16,351 nt of DNA, taken from positions 413 through 16,763 of the forward strand of contig DHLW01000031.1 in NCBI GenBank assembly GCA_002405485.1, given 5' to 3'. Source of the DNA: Phycisphaerales bacterium UBA4658. GTDB lineage: Bacteria > Planctomycetota > Phycisphaerae > Phycisphaerales > UBA1924. Positions 1 to 8,500 of the stretch are shown here, piece after piece. Below the pieces are notes generated by a model that made no database searches, had not been told where the DNA came from, and saw nothing but the letters and a program-made list of their open reading frames with translations. The stretch's first letter is position 1. The number at the start of each line of letters is the position of its first letter. Both the position numbers and the translations under genes were made by a program.

Positions 1-1376
1 AACCAGGCGTTCAGGAAGTCGAAGATATCGTTGAAGTCCAGCATGCCGCTGTTGTTGAAGTCCGCGGCGCAGTTGGTCACGGAGAGGAAAGCGGGGGAGC
101 TCGCCACGCTCCCGCAGAGGTTGGTGGCGACGCAGTGATACGAGCCCGAGTCGGTCCAGGCGGGTTCGTCGCCGTTGCGGGCCACCGGCGAGATCGTGAG
201 GGTCGTCGTGTTGGCGCCGCTGAAGCGGCCGCCGTTGGCCACCGGCAGACCGTTGCGGAACCATTGGTACGTCAGCGGCGCGGTGCCGGTGGCGCTGACG
301 CTCATGGCGACGGTCTGGCCGCCGTACACCGAGATCGACGGCGGCAGCGCGGAGACGGTGGGCTGCACGCAGTTGCAGGGTCCTGACGCGAAAGGCCCGT
401 TCAGGAATGGGGTGTACAGCGCCAGGCCGAGCCCGATCTGGTCGAGTCCGTCCAAGATGCGAGCGTCGATCGAGGGGGCATTGGTGGAGCCCCACCAGTT
501 GTTGGCGACGGTGAGGGACGATCCGCCGATGAGTTCCAGATTCCAGACCGTGTTGCCGAGGATGTCGTTGCACTGCACGGAGGCCGGCTGGCCGAGCAGG
601 CGAAGACCGACGCCGTTGTTGGTGATCACGCATCGCTGCATGACGCTCGGGGCATAGACACCGACCTGGGTTCCGGTGATGGTGGTGTCGTAGATCTCGA
701 CCTGAAAGCTGTTGCCAGCCCCCTGAACACCGAACGCGCCCCCGGTGATCGTGCTGTTGCGGATGATCGTGCGCTCGACGGACTGGAAGTTCGTCACGTT
801 GCCGGTCATGGTGCAGCCGTCGAAGGTCTTGTCGGCAGCGTCGGCGACGACGCCGTTGGACTGGAAGGTGCTCTGGTAGATCTGCGCCATCTGCCCGGTA
901 TAGCCGCCGATGGCAACGGTGTTGGCGTCGAAAGCCGAGTCGTTGACGATGACCGGCGTGATGCCGCCGCAGCAGTTCAGGAAGATGCCGTAGGTGAGCT
1001 CCTTGAATCGGCAGAAGTCAAAGGTGCTGGTCACGCTGGAGGGGACGATGTCGACCCCGTAGCCGCGATTGGTGGGATCGGTGGAGAAGAACAGGACCGG
1101 ATTACCCGTCACACCGTTGGCGTCGATGCGTCCGCCCTGGGCCCGGAGCCGGACGCCGGGGTCAAACCGGATGCTGACACCGTCATCGATCGTCAGCGTC
1201 GCGCCAGGCAGGACGACGACGTCACAGGTGATGATGTAGGGGCTGCCGGCGAGATCCCACGTAGTGTCCACCGAGATCGCCCCGCACACGTTCGTCTGAG
1301 CGCGGCCGACCCGCGCAAGTCCCAGCAGCATCGCGATCACACAGCACCAGAGGACCCAACGACGAACTGGCGACAT
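1..1376 (-). CDS. Secreted beta-helix / Ig-like protein with GC-type dockerin C-terminus (partial, 3' end off the left edge)
   Basis: The frame is open from an ATG at 1376 to the window edge: 458 codons plus two bases, with no stop. Residues 1-26 form a signal peptide (MSPVRRW, hydrophobic VIAMLLGLA, then GRA before QTN). Residues 27 to about 300 are rich in N, T, G and V and match a right-handed parallel beta-helix of the NosD/pectate-lyase-like kind, including an NNWWG motif at 292-296. Residues 334-435 resemble an immunoglobulin-like domain (PPSISVYGGQTV, YQWFRNG, DSGSYHCVATN). Residues 436-458 (CAADFNN...DFNDIFDFLNAW) match the 'GC-type dockerin' tail found on many exported Phycisphaerae proteins; only a residue or so should be missing. 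The protein is probably exported and surface-anchored or secreted, with adhesive or carbohydrate-related roles possible. Its ligand cannot be inferred. GGAG eight bases upstream supports the start. Confidence 0.85.
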   Translation of the reverse strand, partial: MSPVRRWVLWCCVIAMLLGLARVGRAQTNVCGAISVDTTWDLAGSPYIITCDVVVLPGATLTIDDGVSIRFDPGVRLRAQGGRIDANGVTGNPVLFFSTDPTNRGYGVDIVPSSVTSTFDFCRFKELTYGIFLNCCGGITPVIVNDSAFDANTVAIGGYTGQMAQIYQSTFQSNGVVADAADKTFDGCTMTGNVTNFQSVERTIIRNSTITGGAFGVQGAGNSFQVEIYDTTITGTQVGVYAPSVMQRCVITNNGVGLRLLGQPASVQCNDILGNTVWNLELIGGSSLTVANNWWGSTNAPSIDARILDGLDQIGLGLALYTPFLNGPFASGPCNCVQPTVSALPPSISVYGGQTVAMSVSATGTAPLTYQWFRNGLPVANGGRFSGANTTTLTISPVARNGDEPAWTDSGSYHCVATNLCGSVASSPAFLSVTNCAADFNNSGMLDFNDIFDFLNAW

Positions 1377-1384
1377 GGCGGTTG

Positions 1385-1388
1385 CTCC
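1385..1388 (-). promoter_or_regulatory. Shine-Dalgarno of the dockerin-protein gene
   Basis: The minus strand reads GGAG with an 8-base spacer before the ATG at 1376. This supports that start, which is also immediately followed by a convincing signal peptide. Confidence 0.5.
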
Positions 1389-1583
1389 AGACAGGTGCAC
1401 GGACCCATTCACCCACGCCCGGCATAACCTCAGACTATCGCACAAGCAGAAATCTGCAAGCGGAATGGCCCGTTGCAGGAGCTGCCCGTCTACCAAATTC
1501 GGGGTCAAGATTCTCCACCTTGACACTGAAGCGACAAAGGTTCGAGAACACACCTGTGTATGGGCGCGGGCCGGGGTCGGAGC

Positions 1584-4544
1584 TCAGCCGATCGTCTTGG
1601 CCTCGCTCGGCCCGCTCGGACGCGGGGGCGGGGTGTTGGGGGGCGTGGGTGGTGGGGTGCAGCGGGTGAGCGTGCTGGCGTCGCCGTGCGCAGGGTGGGG
1701 CGGCTGGCTCTGCGGCCGGCCGTAGAGCTGTGTCCCCGCGCTGCTCGGATATGCCTGACCACTGCCGGGCCCGGCCAGGAAGCCCGACCCGCTCATGCGT
1801 CCGGTGGACATGCCCGCGGATTGCGGCACGGGCACGCGTCGGCGAAGCTCAGTGAACCAGTTCAGCACGACGTCCAGATGGGTCACGCGAGACTGATCCT
1901 CCTGAGCGCGGAGGAAGACGAACTCCCCGGCGGGCGTGATGTCGCAGTTGGGCGTTGCCGAGCTCGGGGAGGCCATCGGACCCTGGAACATCACGCGAGG
2001 TCGGCCGACCATGAACGCGGGTTCGATGGCGATGCGAACAGCGATCATCTGGTCGCCGGATCGGAAGTACAGCTCCCCCCCGTTTCGGGCCCAGCGCGGG
2101 GCGGTTCCGCCGTCGACCGACACCTGGCGTCGGGTGGGCGTGCCAGCGAGCGTCTGGACGTACACCTCGGGGCGGCCCGTCTCATCGCAGACAAATGCGA
2201 GGAACCGTCCGTCAGGGCTGACGGCGGCACCCCAGCAACTCGCGGCGGACTGGGCCACGGGTCGAGCGCTGGAGGGATCGTCGACGCCGACGGCCCAGAC
2301 CTCCAGCCCGACGGGGGCGGCGGGCGCACCGGGTGCGACGGCGCTCGCCTTCTGCTGGACGAACACGAGCGTTCGACCGCCGTCAGAGAATCCGCACGGG
2401 ATCGGCGAGCGGTCCGAGGAGTACAGCAGATCGGGCGCGCCGCTCCCGACAGCACCCGCGCCGGCGACCGGAATCCAGTACAACTCATACTGCCCGGACA
2501 TGTTGGACCGGAAGGCGATCCGCGTCCCGTCGGGCGTGAAGATCGGGGACGCGTTGTCGCCCAGAAACGTCGCCCGTGTGCCCGACGCCGAGGGACGGTC
2601 AAGGTCGTACAGCCAGATGTGGTCGGTGGCGCCCTGCACCTGCACGGCGAGCAGCCGACCCGAGGGCGAGAGTGCCGGGGCACAAAAGGGCTTGGCCTCG
2701 GTGATGATCGGGACCGGCTCGGCGTCGCGGGCGGAGGTCATGATCTGGCAGCGTGGTTCCCAGACAGGACCGTGGGCCAGCACAAGCGTCCCATCACCGC
2801 CGGCGGCGAACTGGGCCGAGCCCCCGAGCGCGTTTCCGAGCACCTTGTCCTCGACGGCCAGAGGCGAGCCGAAGACCTCGAGGCGCTCGGGATCAAAGGC
2901 CACCGCCAGGAGCGAGCCGCCCCTGGAGAAGACGATGTGCCCACTTGGGAGGTATCTGGGGTTGCATCCGCCGTGGATGAGCGGTTTGCGTGCGCCGGTG
3001 CGAAGATCGATGGCGGTGATGAGCGCGTCATCGTGCCCATTGCCCGAGCCAGTCCAGACGCTCACGAGCGCGTGCCGCGAGCCGGGAAGAACGTCCGGGG
3101 CCATGAGCGCGATCTCTCCGGAGCCCAGGTCCGGATCGGTGACGAGCGTCGGGGACCCGCCGGCCGCGGGAATCTTCATGACCCCGCGTTGCCAGTCGGG
3201 AATGAAGTAGATGACATCGCTGGCGTCCCAGGAGCCGCCTTGATGGCGAGGGGCGGCGGTGAGCGTGACGGGGGCCCCGCCGGTGAGCGCGACGCGCTTG
3301 AGCTTGCCGTCGGCAAAGAACCCGAGCTTGGAGCCGTCGAAGGAGAAGAACGGCGCATCGGCCCCGGCGGTGCCGGGAATGGGCCGGGCATCGTGTCCGT
3401 CCATGCGACGGACGTAGAGCATGCTCTGAGCCGCTCGCCCGGCGACGAAGGCCACGGTGGTGCCGTCGGAAGAGACGGCCACCGCCGAGCGGGCCGAGTT
3501 GGTCAACGTGAGCTCGACGGAGGCTGTTGCGGATCCGCTTCCCCCCCCACTTATGCCCCCCACGCCACCCCCACCGCCACCCCCACCTCCCCCGCTCGCC
3601 CCGGGCATGGTCAGCGGCATGACCAGGCGGGCCAGCGTTCCGGCACGTGCGGCGTTGCCCGCGGCCTGGTACCACCCGCTCTGGGGCTGGGTGAGAACAT
3701 CCTCGAGTTCGATCCGGGCGTCGCCGATGTCGCGCAGACGCCGACGCGGGTCCTTGATGAGCAGCTTTCGGAGCAGATCGCGGAGGCGATTGGGCGTTCG
3801 TGCGGGGATGAGCGTGTAGTCCGGCTCGCGTTCGAGGATCGACACCAGGCAATCACTCACCGTCTCGCCGCCAAAGGCCTTGTAGCCGGTGAGCATCTCA
3901 AACAGCACGCACCCGAAGGCCCAGATGTCGGTGCGCTTGTCGGTCGGCATGCCACGGGCCTGTTCGGGGCTCATGTACCCGGGCGTGCCCATGACCATTC
4001 CGGCCTGGGTGAGGTGGCTGCCGGTCGCGGCGTGGGCCGGGTCGGCGTGCTGCTGGGTCGCCAGGCCGAAGTCGAGGATCTTGACGAGCCCTTCGGGGGT
4101 GACGCGCAGGTTGTCGGGCTTGAGATCGCGGTGGATGACGTCGCGCTCGTGGGCGGCCTCCAGTCCCTCGCAGACCTGGATGGCTATTCGAAGGGCCTCA
4201 TCGAGCACCATCGGCCCTCGGACGAGCTTGTCGGTGAGCGTGTAACCCGGGATGTACTCGAGGATGAGCAGCCGCTGCCCGGCGTCGTCCTCCAGCCCGA
4301 AGATCATCCCGACGTTGCGGTGGTTGAGCTGCGCCAGCGTGCGGGCCTCGCGCTCGAACCGCTGCAGGCGGGTGGGGTCGGCGACGAAGGCGGCGGGCAG
4401 AACCTTGATTGCCACCGGGCGATTCAGCCGCGGATCCCTGGCCAGGTACACCACGCCCATGCCGCCCCTCCCGAGCTCGCGCTCGATGGGATAGGGACCG
4501 ATGGTCGCGGGGGCTGATGAGGGATTCTGGCCGTGGTCGGACAT
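1584..4544 (-). CDS. Serine/threonine protein kinase fused to a WD40/TolB-like beta-propeller
   Basis: This is a 986-residue protein. Residues 17 to about 285 are a complete Hanks-type (PknB-like) kinase domain: glycine loop GRGGMGVVY (25-33), VAIK with lysine 47, catalytic loop HRDLKPDN (138-145), DFG (158-160), GTPGYMSPEQ (186-195) and a DIWAFG segment. All catalytic residues are present, so it should be active. A glycine-rich linker around 313-340 contains ten consecutive glycines. It leads into repeated PD40/WD40-like strands (VSSDGTTVAFVAG, FSFDGSKLGFF, FTPDGTRIAFRS, VSPDGRFLAFV) to about residue 895, ending in the VVLNWFTEL motif common to this architecture. The last 70 or so residues are low-complexity and proline-rich. 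I see no transmembrane helix between kinase and propeller, where related proteins often carry one, so it may be cytosolic. The substrate is unknown. No Shine-Dalgarno is visible before the ATG. Confidence 0.92.
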   Translation of the reverse strand: MSDHGQNPSSAPATIGPYPIERELGRGGMGVVYLARDPRLNRPVAIKVLPAAFVADPTRLQRFEREARTLAQLNHRNVGMIFGLEDDAGQRLLILEYIPGYTLTDKLVRGPMVLDEALRIAIQVCEGLEAAHERDVIHRDLKPDNLRVTPEGLVKILDFGLATQQHADPAHAATGSHLTQAGMVMGTPGYMSPEQARGMPTDKRTDIWAFGCVLFEMLTGYKAFGGETVSDCLVSILEREPDYTLIPARTPNRLRDLLRKLLIKDPRRRLRDIGDARIELEDVLTQPQSGWYQAAGNAARAGTLARLVMPLTMPGASGGGGGGGGGGVGGISGGGSGSATASVELTLTNSARSAVAVSSDGTTVAFVAGRAAQSMLYVRRMDGHDARPIPGTAGADAPFFSFDGSKLGFFADGKLKRVALTGGAPVTLTAAPRHQGGSWDASDVIYFIPDWQRGVMKIPAAGGSPTLVTDPDLGSGEIALMAPDVLPGSRHALVSVWTGSGNGHDDALITAIDLRTGARKPLIHGGCNPRYLPSGHIVFSRGGSLLAVAFDPERLEVFGSPLAVEDKVLGNALGGSAQFAAGGDGTLVLAHGPVWEPRCQIMTSARDAEPVPIITEAKPFCAPALSPSGRLLAVQVQGATDHIWLYDLDRPSASGTRATFLGDNASPIFTPDGTRIAFRSNMSGQYELYWIPVAGAGAVGSGAPDLLYSSDRSPIPCGFSDGGRTLVFVQQKASAVAPGAPAAPVGLEVWAVGVDDPSSARPVAQSAASCWGAAVSPDGRFLAFVCDETGRPEVYVQTLAGTPTRRQVSVDGGTAPRWARNGGELYFRSGDQMIAVRIAIEPAFMVGRPRVMFQGPMASPSSATPNCDITPAGEFVFLRAQEDQSRVTHLDVVLNWFTELRRRVPVPQSAGMSTGRMSGSGFLAGPGSGQAYPSSAGTQLYGRPQSQPPHPAHGDASTLTRCTPPPTPPNTPPPRPSGPSEAKTIG
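3541..3603 (-). repeat. Poly-glycine coding tract (C-rich on plus strand) in the kinase linker
   Basis: The plus strand is almost purely C with scattered A and T. On the minus strand it encodes a run of ten glycines followed by further glycine clusters, forming the linker between kinase and propeller. Such tracts are prone to replication slippage, so their length may vary between strains. Confidence 0.75.
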
Positions 4545-4559
4545 GGGCTGAGGGCAGGC

Positions 4560-4568
4560 ATCATATCA
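4560..4568 (-). promoter_or_regulatory. Extended -10 promoter of the kinase gene
   Basis: The minus strand reads TGATATGAT: a TGN extension joined to TATGAT (five of six matches to TATAAT). The -10 ends 15 bases before the kinase ATG at 4544, which would give a 5' leader of only about 10 bases. This fits the lack of a Shine-Dalgarno. No good -35 is visible, as is usual for extended -10 promoters. The start site is inferred. Confidence 0.45.
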
Positions 4569-4703
4569 GGGAGCCGCACGAACCCGTCCTCTGGCACGAG
4601 CGAAACAAGCCTGTGGGCGCGGGTCAGCCGGCGGGCGTTCACCGACGAGGCGTTCTCGGACGCCGGCGACATTCAGGTGGTCCGGCTCCATATGTCCGGA
4701 GGA

Positions 4704-5480
4704 TCAGCCTGGCTTGCCCGGCCCCGCGCCAAGCTCGATGAGGGTGGCGTGCTTGATGAGCGCGGCCGTCGCGGTGGACGCCGCCGCCAGGAACCCCGGA
4801 TACCCGTCCAGCACGCCGCGTTTGAGCACGAGTTGCTTGAGCATCGCCCCGGTGGGTGAGAGCAGCAACCGGGCGTACGACCCGCGTCTGCCCGCCGCGT
4901 GCAGACTCGCGGCCATGGTCGTTGCGTGCGACCACTGCTTTCTCATGTGCTCGGCGAAGGTGGTGAAGGAATCGTGTCTGAGATCGCCGACGAGGCGGGA
5001 GACGCGCGCCCCCGCGGAAGGGGCGAGCACATCGTGCGGATCGAACCCTGTCCACGCCGCCCTTCCGCGGCGGACGAGTCGCACCCGCCACTCCGGCTGC
5101 CAGACGTGCCGAAGCGGACGATCGCGGTAAAAGGTCAGCCGGTTGACCGCATAAGCGTCGGCGGCGGGGCGTGCGAGGGCCGCACGGATGGACGCATCCA
5201 ACTCCGGCAGGACGCTCTCGTCGCTATCGACACTCAGAATCCACTCGTGCGTGCAGAGTTCCAGCGCGTGCTGCTTGGTGCGGACGTGGCCCCGCCACTC
5301 CGAGCGGATCACGCGGGCGCCCGCGGCGTGCAGCATGTCAAGCGTGCCGTCGGTCGAACCGGAATCCACGGCCACGATCTCTGCGCACAGCCCGCGCACC
5401 GAGTCGAGCGTGCGCTGGATCGTGGGTGCATTGTCCTTGCACACGATGGCGCACGACAGGTTGGCGAGGGGTGACGCCAT
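4704..5480 (-). CDS. Family 2 glycosyltransferase, WaaE/KdtX-like (LPS core beta-glucosyltransferase type)
   Basis: This is a 258-residue protein from the ATG at 5480. A longer frame to 5534 would add 18 residues without family similarity, so the internal start, which begins just before the first strand (NLSCAIVCKDN), is preferred. Family 2 (GT-A) signatures are clear: the nucleotide-binding EIVAVDSGSTDGT (34-46), followed by WILSVDSDE with the metal-binding DSD at 85-87, then a C-terminal helical part. The order and wording match the WaaE/KdtX subgroup, which adds a sugar to the lipopolysaccharide inner core. Donor and acceptor cannot be read from the sequence. There is no transmembrane segment, so it should act on the inner face of the cytoplasmic membrane. 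It starts 64 bases downstream of the AsmA-like gene on the same strand and may share its transcript. Confidence 0.82.
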   Translation of the reverse strand: MASPLANLSCAIVCKDNAPTIQRTLDSVRGLCAEIVAVDSGSTDGTLDMLHAAGARVIRSEWRGHVRTKQHALELCTHEWILSVDSDESVLPELDASIRAALARPAADAYAVNRLTFYRDRPLRHVWQPEWRVRLVRRGRAAWTGFDPHDVLAPSAGARVSRLVGDLRHDSFTTFAEHMRKQWSHATTMAASLHAAGRRGSYARLLLSPTGAMLKQLVLKRGVLDGYPGFLAAASTATAALIKHATLIELGAGPGKPG

Positions 5481-5544
5481 GACGGTGGCAGCGTAGCAGA
5501 CACGAAGGACCCTTGAGACACAACCCCCGGACACGAGCGGCGGA

Positions 5545-8500
5545 CTACTTCTTGGGCGGGTTCCTGGGCTTGAGCAGATCGCCGATGACGTTGTCGATGA
5601 TCTTCTCCGGCTGCTTCAGAAGCTGGTCGCCGCGCTCCTTGATGAACAACCCGACGTCGATCTCGGTTCGTGGGTTGTCCATCGAGCCGCGGGTCACGAT
5701 CGGCACCAGCGTGTTCTTGTCGAGCACGCCGAGCTTTCCGGCCAGCCCTGTGTTCAGCGAACCGGCGGCGATGTCCGAGAGCCCCAGAAGCGGGACATAG
5801 GTGATCACGTCGATCTGCCTCTGCACGAGGTCGACCGTGCCCTTGGTCTGCAGATTGAACTCCCCGAGCGGGAGATTGAACTGGTCATAGGTCAACACGC
5901 CGTTCACGGCTCGAATGGTGAACGGATCGATCTTCCGTCCGAAGTCGGCGGCGGCCTGGCCGCCGACGCTCTTGAGCAGCTTGCCGACCAGGTTGTTGGT
6001 GGTGAAGCGGGCAACGCCGGGATCGATCGTGATCACACCGTTGATCTTCCGCACGTCGCCGTCAATCGGCAGACTCACGTTCTGCCCAAGCGACACCGCG
6101 GGGGCATCCTGCGGAGTCTTGCTCAGAGAGTCCACGATCGGCAGGCTGCCCTGCAGCATGCGGATGAACTCCGGACGAATCTCCACCAGCTCGGCGGTCA
6201 TCGGGCCGGTCTGCACGAACGTCCCGTCGCGGATGTCGCCCTTGATCTCAGCCCGCGCCCGTGGGCTGACGGCCTTGAACTCAACGGTTCCAGACGGGGC
6301 CTTGGTCCCGTCCGGGCCGCGCCCCTGAGAGACGTTGCGGGCCACTGCCTGCACGTTCACCGTCGGGCCGAGCAGCTCGGCGAGGATGCCGCGCTGGTTG
6401 GCGAACTGGTCGATGATCGCCGTCGGAAAACTGGCGAGGTCGGCGTCGAGGTTGACGACCGCCGCGTCCGGTGTCGGCTTGCCAAGCGCGTCGGCGTAGT
6501 TGCCGATCCGGACCTTCGCCGAGGAACCCTTCTCCGCCGAGATACCCGCGGCGATGATCCGCGCGATGCGGAGATCGGCGACGATCTCGCCACCGCCACC
6601 CGCTGGCGCGGCCGCAGGCTGGGAGCGGATCGCGAGCTGCGTCGCCTCAAGAGAGAGGGGGGTCGGCGCGCCGCCGCGTGCCTGGGTCGTCATGCCGATC
6701 TGCGGCAGATTCACGCTCAGATCCGCATCAAAGACGCCGGGCTTGAGCGGCCCCTCGCCCTGGCCGGATGAGATCACGAACTTGTTCAGGCCGATCGAGA
6801 TCGGCGCGACCTGAGTGATCGCCATGGGTGCGCCCGGGGGCGGGGCGGGCTGCGCTGCGCCCTCGCCCGTCACCATGCGCACGAGGTCTCGAGCCGCCGA
6901 ATCCAACCCCCCACCGCCACCACCCCCGCCCCCTCCACCGCCGCCGACGGGCGGAGCCGCCGCGGCCGAGGCGTCGGCCTTGAACGCGTACCTGTTCAGG
7001 AAGGCCGGATCGGGTCGCCATGTGATCGTCACGGCGCGGGTGAGGGCGATGCGCGTGGGCTCCTGCACGAACTCGAGCTTGGCGTCGCTCAGTCTCGGGG
7101 CGGCGATCTCGGCGGTGAGTCTGGTCACGCCGCTCGCAGGCACGACGCGGACGCTCACATCCGCACGCTCGCCGAGCGCACCGGAGATCAGTCCCGGCTG
7201 CCCGATGAGCCCGTCGACCACGGCGCACTCAACTCCCGCGAGCGTGACGGCCGCCTCGGGCATCTTCCCGTTCATCGCGGCCGACGCCGAACCAGACACG
7301 TTGGCGATCGGCGCAGAGTCCGCCGAACGGAATGCCGCGGCGGCGAAGGTCGCGTTCAACCGCTTGCTCTCGCTCTGCGCCGAGTCCAGACCGGCGAGCG
7401 GAGCCTTGACCTCCGCACGCAGCCCGCGCACCCGAACGCCGACGGTCCTGGGCTGCCCGCGTTCGTCTGCGCCCGTGGGCACGTTGTCGATGCCGATGTC
7501 GTTGTCGGTGCTGAGCGCGATGGCGGCGTCCCCGGCCTTCGCAAAGTCGGGCGAGAACGTGCCCGGCTTGAGCGGCACCACGATCGGCTGGGTGGCCTTC
7601 ACGGTAATGGCAAACGGCTGAGCGATCTGGATCGGGGGCCCGGAGCCGCCGGAGCCCGCGGTCGCCAGCACCGGATTCACCACCCGCGGGTCCATGCCCG
7701 CGACGATGCTCAGAGTCTCCGCCCGCACACCGGCGGCGCTCAGCGTCGCGTCCGTTCGGGCGCCCACGCCGCCCGCGGCGGTGCTCAGCTCGCTGGTGAT
7801 CGACAGCCCATCGCCCGCGGGCTTGAGCACGATGCTCGCCGACGCCGACGATCCGATGGATTCTCGAATCGCCCGATTCAACTGCGCGGGCATGTCAGCC
7901 CCCGCGACCGGCGTGGTGCCGTACGCAGAGGCGGCCGGGAGCAGGTTCAGCACGCTCCGCGGAAGATTCTTGAGATCGATGCGGCCCGTGGGCTTGAGGG
8001 AGATGATCTTGGCCGGCCCTTCGCCCGCCGCCGGAATCCTGCCGCCGACAATTCCATCGAGCGACAGGCGCCCGGAGAACTCGAACGGCGTGTTCTCGTG
8101 GGACAACGCGGAACCGAGCTCGATGCTCGGCGGGCTCGCACCGTCGAGCGTGAGGTCCAGCTTGCCGCTGCCGATGCGCACCGGCTGCGAGGGCGTGCCG
8201 CTCACCGGCGCTCCCGCAGGGGGAGCCAGAACCGGGAGCACGGCCAGATCCGTCAGCTCCACTCGGGCCTTGGCCTTGATCGCACCGAGCGCTTCGGCCC
8301 CCTTGAGCTTGTCGATCGGCAGCACCAGGTCGCGGATGTCCACACGCACGCCGCCAGCTCCGGAGAGCTCCACCGACGCGGGCTTGCCCGGGGCCGAGGC
8401 CAGCCGCGTTGCCAGCGGCGCGGCACGCTGCACGCGGATGGTCACACCCTCGCCGGTGGTCGTGAGCACGCGATCCACGATCCGGATCAGCGCATCGGCC

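Noticed and set aside
1446..1457. Palindrome GCAGA-AA-TCTGC upstream of the dockerin-protein gene as an operator
   Set aside because: It is a short arm with only a two-base centre and no convincing promoter nearby, so chance cannot be excluded.
1377..1583. Promoter for the dockerin-protein gene
   Set aside because: TTGACC and TTGCAG boxes are present but neither has a fitting -10 at 16-18 bases.
1560..4517. A 985-codon open frame on the plus strand covering nearly the whole kinase gene
   Set aside because: It mirrors the kinase codons in GC-rich DNA. Its translation has no recognisable domain and is rich in R, G, H and D, while the minus strand has complete kinase motifs.
5481..5534. N-terminal extension of the glycosyltransferase to an ATG at 5534
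   Set aside because: The 18 added residues have no family match, while the ATG at 5480 starts just before the first conserved strand.
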